A model generated the notes under the pieces. That model ran no database searches. It had not been told where the DNA came from and worked only from the letters and a program-made list of their open reading frames with translations. Shown piece after piece: positions 16,908 through 25,036 of a stretch of DNA of 34,926 nt (position 1 is its first letter; each line of letters begins with the position of its first letter). The translations under genes and the position numbers were made by a program. Source of the DNA: Pseudoalteromonas luteoviolacea (GTDB lineage: Bacteria > Pseudomonadota > Gammaproteobacteria > Enterobacterales > Alteromonadaceae); assembly GCF_021654285.1 (NCBI RefSeq), contig NZ_JAKFZS010000043.1:1-34926 (forward strand), in the 5' to 3' direction.

Positions 16908-18487
16908 GATCAATGTATCTCGCAATGGCGATAGCTTTTGGTGCCCAAGCTACAGATGCAACCTATGCAACGTACCCGGATTGGTTAGCAACAGACAAGT
17001 GCAAGGTGACTGATGTGCCATTGCTGCCCAAAGGGATGACACAACTCGAGTACTACCCTCTAGACGCATATAACAAAAATATGTGCGAAGATTTAAAGCC
17101 AATATCCTCGTCAAGCAGCGACTATCAAGCAAAAATAGATTACCTCACCAATCGCTACAACTTGTTTTCATGGCTACAGTTCATTGCGCTGAACCGGGAG
17201 GTAAATAATCATTACGAGATAACACAGAAAAACTTGGGTCGCTGCGATAAAGACGCCAATTGTGGCAACCCTGTTTGGTTAAATTGGCGAGAAACCGACA
17301 CAATCTTTCTTGAACAAGGTGTAACGCCTGTCGACTGGCAGTTTAACAACAACGCATCGCTCATCGAGCCACTTAGGTTGGTTGAACAGGTTGCCCCACC
17401 GCACATGCCATACAAAGATGCTATTTTAATCGATCAATCCAATAACCCCGTTTACTACCAAAAATTTGTCAGCCCTTACCTATTCGAGTTTATTAAAAAG
17501 AAATCATTCTATAACTTGGATGGTCAAATTGACTATGCCAATAAGCGTGCTTGGGCATGTAAAAATGACAACGACATCGACAATGATGCTTGTATCACAG
17601 TAAATACCATTGGCTTTTTGGCATGTAAAGATCCGTCTCAAACACAATGTGATAAAATACAAGACCTCACACAATTTGACTGGTCTTCCACTACGCCAGG
17701 TATGGCCATTGAAATCAAAGTGGCTTGGAAGGTACTCGAGCCAGATGATGATAAAAGCAAATACATCACCCGATTATTGCCTGTCAGAGAGTATGAGGAT
17801 TTTGTATCCGGCCAAAGTAGCCCTTACACTGTCACGAATAAATATATGGGCGTTGTTGGGTTTCACATTATTCAAAAAACGGGCAGCTCAAAAAATTGGG
17901 TTTATTCAACCTTTTCACATAAGAGTAATATCGATGGGTTATCACCCTCCTTCTATGACAGAAACTGCCCAACTTGCCCTGTGAACAATGCTGATAACGG
18001 ACAATCGAAAACGCAAGTCACCCGTATTGACGCCATTAGCCCCATCACGAGACAAGTGAATGAACATGTCGTTGAAGCGCTGACGGCTGAAAACTCCGTT
18101 TTACAGTTTTATCAATTGATTGGCACCCAGTTCACAACAGACAGAAGTGAACCACTCACCGATAATACCGGCAAAGTAAGCACCTCTAAACAAGTGGAAC
18201 TAGAGAATTATTCGGGCAATCATCCATACCCTGTTTACTTAACCAATGAGGTGCTGGAAACCTTCTTGCAAATAGGTAATGAACAAGTTGAAGGCCAAAA
18301 AAAGCCAATTTATAACAGCTCGTCGTGCATGAATTGTCATGCCAAAGGCGGCATTGCTGTCAAATGTGATACCAGCTTAAAAAAGGCGGTTTTTGGTCTG
18401 CGCACATCTGACTTTATGTTTATTTTTGATGATGCGCACTGGAAAAACCAAGATAAATATTGTGCGCCACAAAATACAAAAAACTAA
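16904..18487 (+). CDS. Exported protein with CxxCH haem-attachment motif (cytochrome family-like)
   Basis: The 527-residue protein starts with a short signal-like segment (MRSMYLAMAIAFGAQATDA). It is Cys-rich, and near the C-terminus has SSSCMNCHAKGG, a c-type haem-binding CxxCH at residues 475-479. A central stretch, MGVVGFHIIQKTGSSKNWVY followed by STFSH, is a recurrent feature of a family usually annotated only as cytochrome-family or hypothetical. Other pairs of Cys (CKVTD, CEDLK, CDKDANC, CPTCP) suggest periplasmic disulphides. The preceding gene ends inside its start codon (ATGA), with AAAGGAGA 9-10 bases upstream as ribosome-binding site. It closes the kinase operon and is its only clearly exported product, so it may be a redox sensor or effector; this is inference. 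Confidence 0.82.
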   Translation: MRSMYLAMAIAFGAQATDATYATYPDWLATDKCKVTDVPLLPKGMTQLEYYPLDAYNKNMCEDLKPISSSSSDYQAKIDYLTNRYNLFSWLQFIALNREVNNHYEITQKNLGRCDKDANCGNPVWLNWRETDTIFLEQGVTPVDWQFNNNASLIEPLRLVEQVAPPHMPYKDAILIDQSNNPVYYQKFVSPYLFEFIKKKSFYNLDGQIDYANKRAWACKNDNDIDNDACITVNTIGFLACKDPSQTQCDKIQDLTQFDWSSTTPGMAIEIKVAWKVLEPDDDKSKYITRLLPVREYEDFVSGQSSPYTVTNKYMGVVGFHIIQKTGSSKNWVYSTFSHKSNIDGLSPSFYDRNCPTCPVNNADNGQSKTQVTRIDAISPITRQVNEHVVEALTAENSVLQFYQLIGTQFTTDRSEPLTDNTGKVSTSKQVELENYSGNHPYPVYLTNEVLETFLQIGNEQVEGQKKPIYNSSSCMNCHAKGGIAVKCDTSLKKAVFGLRTSDFMFIFDDAHWKNQDKYCAPQNTKN

Positions 18488-18496
18488 GCGCCCACC

Positions 18497-18537
18497 AAAG
18501 TGTGATTAACCAACTCAGATATGATTTTTCACACTTT
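18497..18537 (+). terminator. Inverted repeat downstream of kinase operon, possible weak terminator
   Basis: AAAGTGTGA (18497-18505) and TCACACTTT (18529-18537) form perfect 9-bp arms around a 23-base loop, starting 9 bases after the stop codon of the CxxCH protein. The long loop and lack of a clean T-run make it an atypical terminator. It could alternatively be related to the boundary of the IS remnant that follows. Confidence 0.35.
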
Positions 18538-18594
18538 AGTCTATTCCCGACTTTGCGAGTAGAATTTCTATCAATATAAGAAGGAAATTTTACG

Positions 18595-18974
18595 ATGCGA
18601 AAAATTAACTTCACCGAAACACAGATAGTCGGCATGATCAAAGAAGCTGAATAGGGTGTGCCTATACCGGAAATATGCCGTAAACATGGTGTTGGTCAAA
18701 GTACATTTTATAAGTGGCGCTCTAAATATGGTGGGATGGAAGCCTCTGATGTTAAACGTTTAAAAGAGCTCGAAGATGAAAATCGCAAGCTAAAAGACAT
18801 GTTTGCAACTCTCAGTTTAAAACATTCAATGCTTGAGGAAATCATCTCAAAAAAGCTGTGAAAACAAGCAAACGCAGAGCTAGGGGCGAACACTTAAGAG
18901 CACGTAAACAGCCTCACGATGCACTAGGAGATCAAACTCCAATGAGCTATCTGGAGGCAGCATCATTCTACTAA
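18595..18974 (+). pseudogene. IS3-family transposase remnant (orfA with stop, orfB internally deleted)
   Basis: From ATG 18595 (good site AAGGAAA upstream) the reading gives MRKINFTETQIVGMIKEAE, then a TAG at 18652-18654, then an intact continuation GVPIPEICRKHGVGQSTFYK with a helix-turn-helix and a coiled LKELEDENRKLKDMFATL leucine-zipper, typical of IS3-family OrfA. OrfA ends at TGA 18859-18861. A GTG at 18858 overlapping that stop opens an orfB-like frame, KTSKRRARG, but after a few residues it passes directly to a typical OrfB C-terminus (QPHDALGDQTPMSYLEAA), stopping at 18974. Nearly the whole DDE catalytic domain is therefore missing. The element is dead. Confidence 0.88.
18595..18974 (+). 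mobile_element. Degenerate IS3-family insertion sequence
   Basis: The transposase remnant spans only about 380 bp, compared with roughly 1.2-1.5 kb for complete IS3-family elements. I could not identify convincing terminal inverted repeats or a target duplication, so only the coding remnant is marked. It lies at the junction between the kinase operon and unrelated housekeeping-type genes. Confidence 0.75.
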
Positions 18975-19644
18975 TGAGCTGTACTAAAGCTGGGGTAATT
19001 ACACTTTTTGATAGCCCTACTTAACACCACCTTGCAGAACGGTGAATATTTAATAAAGCAGCTATATTGTCACAACAGTGATAGACTTTACCATTTCAAT
19101 TCCTAAGCTATCAAAAACAAACTCTAAAGCAGAGTTTAGCTGGTGTAAGCTCACAAAACCCTCACTAGCATATTTGGAGAACATGACTGCGCACTTTGGC
19201 CAGGAGTGCGCTTCAAGATCAGAACCACTTGTCTGGTTTCCTTATCACGTATCTCCTCAACTTTCACAAACAGTCACAGACAATTACCACTCAAGAGGCT
19301 CAGATTGTAGCTGTAAAAGCAAGAGCGTGTGATATTGATAATCAGTGTTACCCATGGACTAACACGATAGAGCTCGACTTTAATATCTTAAAAAAGCCAA
19401 AAATAAAGCAAGTCATTTTATTCACACGGACTTATTTGGCTGCCCTGTTGCAGAGTCGATAATGAAGCGAACTAATAAGTAAATTGATGTACAACGCTCT
19501 GCTTTATTAACTTTCACAGGTTGCAGCTATCTGTTATTTCGCGAGCAGCAATCTATATCACACATACTTGTTTATTTTTAATTCACTCCCTTCATACAAA
19601 AATTTATGCCAAAATAGCACCAACTTCGCATAAAAGGATTATGT
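18975..19644 (+). other. Non-coding or decayed stretch after the IS remnant
   Basis: About 670 bp with short overlapping frames on the plus strand (for instance 19078-19332 and 19196-19462) whose translations show no recognisable family, no credible ribosome-binding site and erratic composition. It is most likely debris from insertion or deletion linked to the IS element. The last 60 bases hold the promoter and leader of the outer-membrane protein gene, with AAAGGA 6-8 bases before its ATG. Confidence 0.55.
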
Positions 19645-20250
19645 ATGAAAACACTACTTGGCATCATTACGACTCTCGGCTTACTCAGTGCTAGCCACTT
19701 TACTCACGCAGCTGACACTGGTTTTGCGATATCTGCATTTGGCGGTTACTCAACGAATCATGATTTACAAACAACCAAAGATTTTAAAGTTGATCTTGAG
19801 GACAGCAGCCATTTTGGCGTTTCCGCCGATAGAGTAGTCAATAATACGCGCTATGGCTTCTTTTATAGCTTTCACGAAACGGAGTTTGCAGACAATGAAG
19901 CTGCGAAGGTCGATATGGAGTACTTGCTATTTCAAAGTGCCATTGAGATCCCAATCTACGATAACTTATCTAGCTATGTGGGTGCCCATATTGGCGTAAA
20001 CCGTGTTACACCAAATTTTGCTGAGGCCGATGACTTTTTTGCATCAGGTCTATTTACCGGCCTTGATTATAATATTGGCGCAGGGTTTCATGCCTTTACT
20101 GAACTAAGATGGATGGCCACGATTGTGAAAAATACATCTCATGTTATCTGCGATGATGATCCGCAAACACAAGACAATTGTATCTGGCACTTCGATGGCG
20201 ATGTCTTAAACCAATTTCAGTTAAGCGCGGGGCTAAATTACCGTTTTTAA
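19645..20250 (+). CDS. Outer membrane beta-barrel protein
   Basis: The 201-residue protein has a signal peptide (MKTLLGIITTLGLLSASHFT, cleavage likely after HAA). The mature part alternates polar and hydrophobic residues in strands such as TGFAISAFGGYST, HFGVSADRVV, RYGFFYSFHETEF, SSYVGAHIGVNRV, YNIGAGFHAFTELRW, and ends in LSAGLNYRF, a C-terminal aromatic signature recognised by the Bam complex. The size and strand count suit a small eight-stranded OmpA/OmpW-like barrel. The ribosome-binding site AAAGGA supports this start. Its 3' end overlaps that of the convergent LysR gene by 18 bp. Function within the outer membrane is unknown. Confidence 0.88.
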   Translation: MKTLLGIITTLGLLSASHFTHAADTGFAISAFGGYSTNHDLQTTKDFKVDLEDSSHFGVSADRVVNNTRYGFFYSFHETEFADNEAAKVDMEYLLFQSAIEIPIYDNLSSYVGAHIGVNRVTPNFAEADDFFASGLFTGLDYNIGAGFHAFTELRWMATIVKNTSHVICDDDPQTQDNCIWHFDGDVLNQFQLSAGLNYRF

Positions 20251-21129
20251 TTGAGTAAGGCTCAATTTAAGCTCTTCGATAAATAGCTTAGTTTTGTATG
20301 GGGTAAAGCGTGTATTCGGGTAATAAGCCCAAAGCTGCTTTACCTCAGATTTCAAGTTAGGTAATACAGGGATCAAAACACCTTCTGTTAACTCCCGTGC
20401 CACATACTGCGGTGAGATAAAAATGAGCCCCATTCCTTGAATAGCGGCTTTCATCAGCGCGTCTAAATGATCAGAGACAAAATTATAATGGCTGAAGTCA
20501 AATAAACTGCCATCTTCTAAAATGATCCCGCCTTTCTTTTGGTAATAATTACTTAGCAGCATTTTATGTGAGGCAAGATCTTCAATGGAGTTAATTTGCG
20601 CACATTGAGAGAGGTAACTCGGTGCGCCAAATAACGTCATTTGATAATCAGCAAGGCGAACGCCTTTGTGTGCCATGGAGTCAAACTCTTCGTAGTAACT
20701 CGTGATAACGAGGTCATGCTCAAGATCTGGCGGTGAGCCAGGTGTCAGTATATTTAAGTGAATAGTTAAATCTTTATACTTTTGCAAAAATGTCTCAATG
20801 ATTGGCATCAATAAACTACTGCCAATCGCCTGAGTTGCGGCTATTTTTAAAGTGCCCTGAGGCTCCAACTCACTGCCTTGTGCTTGCTCAAGCATATCGT
20901 CAAATTGACCAACCCAATTTCTCGCGTACGATAAAAATCGCAACCCATTTTCATTTAAGCTTACTTTGCGGGTTGTGCGTACAAACAAAGTCTGGCCTAA
21001 CTGTTTTTCTAACCAATCAATACGCTTACTCATTGCAGAAGCCGACACCCCTATCACGTCCGCGGCTTTTGTAAAACTACCCATATCTGACAACACCACA
21101 AAACTACGAACAGCGCTTAACCAATCCAT
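20233..21129 (-). CDS. LysR family transcriptional regulator
   Basis: The 298-residue protein has the LysR winged helix-turn-helix at residues about 1-60 (MDWLSAVRSFVVLSDMGSFT, then KAADVIGVSASAMSKRIDWL and LGQTLFVRTTRKVSLNENG) and an effector-binding domain from about 90 (GTLKIAATQAIGSSLLMPII). It is divergently placed 95 bp from an MFS transporter gene, the classic arrangement in which the regulator controls itself and the transporter. The effector is unknown. Its 3' end overlaps the convergent outer-membrane protein gene. Confidence 0.95.
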   Translation of the reverse strand: MDWLSAVRSFVVLSDMGSFTKAADVIGVSASAMSKRIDWLEKQLGQTLFVRTTRKVSLNENGLRFLSYARNWVGQFDDMLEQAQGSELEPQGTLKIAATQAIGSSLLMPIIETFLQKYKDLTIHLNILTPGSPPDLEHDLVITSYYEEFDSMAHKGVRLADYQMTLFGAPSYLSQCAQINSIEDLASHKMLLSNYYQKKGGIILEDGSLFDFSHYNFVSDHLDALMKAAIQGMGLIFISPQYVARELTEGVLIPVLPNLKSEVKQLWAYYPNTRFTPYKTKLFIEELKLSLTQLKTVI

Positions 21130-21224
21130 ATTAATTCCTAGTAAGAAAAAGTCTTTTAATTATTACCTTATTTTTAGGACATTAAAAGCGCGATATAGTA
21201 CGCATCATTGTAAAACCCTGAAGA

Positions 21225-22442
21225 GTGCATATCTTGAATCCGTATATTGCATTGGCTGCTTTTTTATTGTCTTGCTCTCAGCTGGCTAGTCAAATATTTA
21301 TGCCTGTCTTACCTGACATTACGCAAAATTTAGCGCTTACAGAAGGTGCAAGCCAAGCAATCATCATTAGCTTTTTTCTCTCTTTAGGCGCGTCTCAACT
21401 CATAGCCGGGCCACTATGTGACAAATATGGCAGTCGACCAATTTTTATCGGTGGGCAGATTATTTTGATAGTCGGCACTTTGCTGTGTGCCGTTGCTGAG
21501 AGCCCCAATACATTTTTGATTGGGCGTATATTGCAAGGCATTGGTAGTGCAGCCCCTGTACTTGTTAGCCGCGCAATTTTATATGCCACATTTAACGGCA
21601 GTAAACTTAATAGCGCTATGGGCAACTTAGCAATCTCAGCCAGTATTGTGGCAATTATCACCCCATTGTGTGCAGGTACCCTTGCTGAACACTTTTCTTG
21701 GCAGGGGATGTCATATGCGCTGATCGCTTATTATGGGTTCGTCATGATCTTTGGTTTAGCGGTATTTCCCAGTGAGCAATCTAGCGCCATGTCACTGCGC
21801 CCTTCAGCACTTGTAAAGCAATATCAAGACATTTTTCTCAGCCGTTATTTTACTTCAATGGCGGTGCTTAAATGGGCGCCTACATTTTTATATTTGACCA
21901 TCCAGCTTTATTTTCCGTTTTTATTGCGTAATCAATTTAGCTTTACCACTGAACAAATTGGTCAAGCCATGACAGTTTGTATGGGCGGCTTACTTGTCGG
22001 TTCATCCCTTGCGAAAATAATGCAAAAGCAAATTGGTCATTTAAAAGTCGTCGTCTATTTATGGCCAGCCCTACCATTAAGCGCACTGACATTTTGGTTT
22101 TTTCATGACTCAGTTTACGCGGTAACCTTAGCATATGGCGCTATTTTATTCATTTTTGGCGGCTTTTTTCCAATCTACATGTACTATGTTGGCCACTTTC
22201 ATAAGTCCCGCTCTAGTACAGCCAATGCGCTGGTCGGGGCGACTGAGTTGTTAATTTTTTCTATTATTGCATGGTTAGCAAATCAGTATGTGATCACAGG
22301 TCCTGATTCTATCTCAATCATCATTGCTGCAACTTCTGTAATTGTTATCTTTGCAGCAAAAAACTTGGCCAAAGCCAAAAACCCGAACCACAGCATTCAA
22401 GGAACGTCCAATGCAATTCGAAACACAAAGACTCAGAATTAG
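21225..22442 (+). CDS. MFS transporter, Bcr/CflA-like drug efflux type
   Basis: A protein of about 400 residues with roughly 12 hydrophobic segments. The N-terminal half carries MPVLPDITQNL and the MFS loop 2-3 motif LIAGPLCDKYGSRPIFIGGQ (D-x-x-G-R-R/K type), plus RILQGIGSAAPVLVSRA in TM4, as in Bcr/CflA exporters of drugs or metabolites with proton antiport. The start could be GTG 21225 or TTG 21234 (LNPYIALAAFLLS); the latter has a GAAGAG at suitable spacing and looks more like a family N-terminus. It is divergent from a LysR regulator, and its 3' end overlaps the following acetyltransferase start by 32 bp. The substrate is unknown. Confidence 0.93.
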   Translation: MHILNPYIALAAFLLSCSQLASQIFMPVLPDITQNLALTEGASQAIIISFFLSLGASQLIAGPLCDKYGSRPIFIGGQIILIVGTLLCAVAESPNTFLIGRILQGIGSAAPVLVSRAILYATFNGSKLNSAMGNLAISASIVAIITPLCAGTLAEHFSWQGMSYALIAYYGFVMIFGLAVFPSEQSSAMSLRPSALVKQYQDIFLSRYFTSMAVLKWAPTFLYLTIQLYFPFLLRNQFSFTTEQIGQAMTVCMGGLLVGSSLAKIMQKQIGHLKVVVYLWPALPLSALTFWFFHDSVYAVTLAYGAILFIFGGFFPIYMYYVGHFHKSRSSTANALVGATELLIFSIIAWLANQYVITGPDSISIIIAATSVIVIFAAKNLAKAKNPNHSIQGTSNAIRNTKTQN

Positions 22443-22947
22443 ACCATTAAAGAACTCAGACTTGCATGCAGTTTATCAATCCCGCAGAGACCTTGAGACA
22501 TCAAAGTACATCGGAAAACCGGCCACAATTGAGGATGTACAAAAGCGCATAGAAGAAGCGAGCCAACCTTGGAAAAACATCGATGGTCAAAAGCTTTTAT
22601 TAGCCATTGAGCATAAAGTTTCTAATGAATTTATTGGCGAGATGCTGTTTAAGTTTACCCATGTGGATCGTCAAATCGGTGAGATTGGTTACCGTCTAAG
22701 TCCTACTCAACAAAGAAAAGGCTATGCATATGAAGCTGCTAGTGCTCTCATTTCGCAATTATTTGAACGTTTTACGCTCAATAAAATTACTGCGATTTGC
22801 GCCACAGCAAATACTGCTTCTTGGCAACTTATGGAAAAGCTTGGGATGCAAAAAGAAGGACATCTTCGCGAGCATATGCCACTTGATTCAGGGTTTGCTG
22901 ATAGCTACCTGTATTCAATTTTAAAAAAAGAGCACCTAAGTCGATAA
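22411..22947 (+). CDS. GNAT family N-acetyltransferase (RimJ/RimL-like)
   Basis: The 178-residue protein starts MQFETQRLRIRPLKNSDLHA, the standard N-terminus of the RimJ/RimL-type subgroup. It continues with FIGEMLFKF, EIGYRLSPTQQRKGYAYEAA (acetyl-CoA loop QRKGYA), INKITAICATANTASW-like motif B with NTASWQLMEKLGMQKEGHLR and a C-terminal LYSIL strand. ATG 22411 is chosen over upstream in-frame positions because AAGGA lies 7 bases before it. The gene overlaps the transporter by 32 bp and is probably translated from the same mRNA. The acceptor substrate (protein N-terminus or small amine) cannot be deduced. Confidence 0.93.
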   Translation: MQFETQRLRIRPLKNSDLHAVYQSRRDLETSKYIGKPATIEDVQKRIEEASQPWKNIDGQKLLLAIEHKVSNEFIGEMLFKFTHVDRQIGEIGYRLSPTQQRKGYAYEAASALISQLFERFTLNKITAICATANTASWQLMEKLGMQKEGHLREHMPLDSGFADSYLYSILKKEHLSR

Positions 22948-23081
22948 CTATAAGGATATTGACGAGCTAAAATATCTCATTAAAAGCAACAAACACCTTC
23001 TGAAATTTATATCTAAGCTCGCCTAACCAAGACGTCATTCTGCAACTATACTGTTTAAAAGCATTGATGTAGGAGTGAGTT

Positions 23082-25034
23082 ATGAGAATGCGCCAAAAGC
23101 TGATTAGTAGTTTTGTACTGACAGTGATAATACCAATATTAGCAATATCCATTATGAGTATTACGCGCACCAAAGAAGAATCTCTAACTCGATTTACCGC
23201 ATCCTCTGACAGTGAAATACGTCAGGTAGAAAACACCTTTGTGCTGTTTTTTGACCAAATGAAAAACAACGCTCGATTTTTGGCACAAAGTCAGGCTGTC
23301 ACCCAAGTAGGAGATGATACGACAACCTATTTCGGTGCTGAAAAAATGATGACACCTGAAACGTCAGGCAGTAATGAAGCTGAGATTTTTGAGCTATTTA
23401 AAAGCTTTGGCGTGACGCACCCAGAATTGCTATTTGTTTATTTAGGCACAACGCAAGGCGGTTTTATACAATACCCAGCAGAGCCACTTGGCGGCTACGA
23501 CCCACGTAAGCGCCCCTGGTACCAAGAAGTCACAAAATCAGCAAGTGACGTGGTCATTACAGATCCTTATCAAGGCGTAACAGGTCAAGCCATGGTCTCC
23601 ATTGCAACGGCCATTAAGCGTGATAATACCTTGGTTGGCGTTCAGTCTCTGGATGTCACGCTGGCCACTTTGACCGATATTGTCAGTAATATCCAACTCG
23701 GAGAAACCGGCTATTTAATGCTACTGGATGGGAGTGGTACTATCTTGGCTGATCCTAAGCAACCTGATAGTAACTTTAAAAATATCGCTGAATTAACCGC
23801 CCCCAAATATCAAGCTATTAAAAACGGCCCCAAAGATGCCTTGATTGAAATTGATAATGGTACTCATAAGTTGATGGCCAAGCTCTACCATTCAAACACG
23901 CTTAATTGGACTTTTATCGCGTTAATGGATGAAGATGAAATCTTATCCTCTGCCTATACTATGTCTTACAACATTAGCGTTATCGCTATCATTATGCTGG
24001 TATTATTTGTTGTCATCGCTATCGTACTTGCCAATAAAATTGTCTACCCCATAGAAATGGTCTCAGAAGGATTAAAAGAAATTGCGCAAGGGGAAGGCAA
24101 TTTATCAAAAAGACTGCAAGTTATAGGCAATGATGAAATAAGTGAACTCGCAGCCTGGTTTAATCAGTTTTTAAACTCAATCAATGCACTCGTCATTGAC
24201 ATAAAAAGTAATGCCAGCAATTTAAACGACCAAGCCCAACAGTCTCACGGTAGTATCGATGAAATACGGGGTCAATGTCATCATCAAGCCAGCACATCTG
24301 AGCAAACCGCTGAACACACCCATTCAATGGAAAACATGGCGATGACCGTCAACGATAACTGCACGCAAGCGCTTAGCGAAATCTCTAATACAGATGCTCA
24401 TGCCCAACATGGTAATACGTTAATACGAAGCACAGTGCAGCAAGTGGCCACTTTAAATGACTCACTTGGTAGCTCAGCAAAAGCAATGAGTGAACTAGAA
24501 GATCAAAGCAATAATATTACCAACATATTGGAAGTTATCAGAACCATTGCTGAACAAACTAACTTGTTGGCACTCAATGCCGCAATCGAAGCTGCTAGAG
24601 CTGGTGAGCAAGGACGTGGGTTTGCGGTGGTTGCTGATGAAGTACGTACTCTTGCTCAACGCTCCCATGACGCCACCAAAGACATTGAAAAGGTCTTGAC
24701 CAAGCTCACTGAGCAAACTCGCTCAGTATCAAGGCATATGACCCTCAGTGTTGAGGAGTCTAAATCGGCTATTGAGCAATCGGAGCAAGCCCATCAAGCT
24801 TTTGAAGACATTGCAAACTCAATTTCACGCGTGAAACCAATCATTGCGAATATATCTGAGCAAGCTGAGCAGCAAGGTGCCTATGCCAGTGATAGTCGAA
24901 CGCAAATAGAAGGGGTTAACCAATCAATCAAACAGGTAAGTCAATCAGCAGACACCTTATATGATGGCGCAAAGCAGCTGGTGATATTTGCCAACAACCT
25001 CAATGAGCTTGTTGGCCGATTCAACACAGATTAG
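23082..25034 (+). CDS. Methyl-accepting chemotaxis protein with dCACHE sensor
   Basis: The 650-residue protein has an N-terminal transmembrane helix (about 9-29), a large periplasmic sensor to about residue 285 with the dCACHE signature DPRKRPWYQEV and VITDPYQGVTGQAMVSIATA, a second membrane helix near 297-318, a HAMP domain (NKIVYPIEMVSEGLKEIAQG) and a long cytoplasmic coiled coil. The invariant signalling tip is at about 484-528: IAEQTNLLALNAAIEAARAG followed by EQGRGFAVVADEVRTLAQRS. It signals through CheA/CheW to the flagellar motor. dCACHE domains of this type often bind amino acids or amines, but the ligand here is unknown. AGGAG 6-7 bases before the ATG fixes the start. Its stop is 2 bp from the convergent lipase-partner gene. 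Confidence 0.97.
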   Translation: MRMRQKLISSFVLTVIIPILAISIMSITRTKEESLTRFTASSDSEIRQVENTFVLFFDQMKNNARFLAQSQAVTQVGDDTTTYFGAEKMMTPETSGSNEAEIFELFKSFGVTHPELLFVYLGTTQGGFIQYPAEPLGGYDPRKRPWYQEVTKSASDVVITDPYQGVTGQAMVSIATAIKRDNTLVGVQSLDVTLATLTDIVSNIQLGETGYLMLLDGSGTILADPKQPDSNFKNIAELTAPKYQAIKNGPKDALIEIDNGTHKLMAKLYHSNTLNWTFIALMDEDEILSSAYTMSYNISVIAIIMLVLFVVIAIVLANKIVYPIEMVSEGLKEIAQGEGNLSKRLQVIGNDEISELAAWFNQFLNSINALVIDIKSNASNLNDQAQQSHGSIDEIRGQCHHQASTSEQTAEHTHSMENMAMTVNDNCTQALSEISNTDAHAQHGNTLIRSTVQQVATLNDSLGSSAKAMSELEDQSNNITNILEVIRTIAEQTNLLALNAAIEAARAGEQGRGFAVVADEVRTLAQRSHDATKDIEKVLTKLTEQTRSVSRHMTLSVEESKSAIEQSEQAHQAFEDIANSISRVKPIIANISEQAEQQGAYASDSRTQIEGVNQSIKQVSQSADTLYDGAKQLVIFANNLNELVGRFNTD

Positions 25035-25036
25035 CG

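Noticed and set aside
19078..19462. Two overlapping plus-strand frames of 84 and 88 residues
   Set aside because: No recognisable domain, no plausible ribosome-binding site, and location in IS-associated debris.
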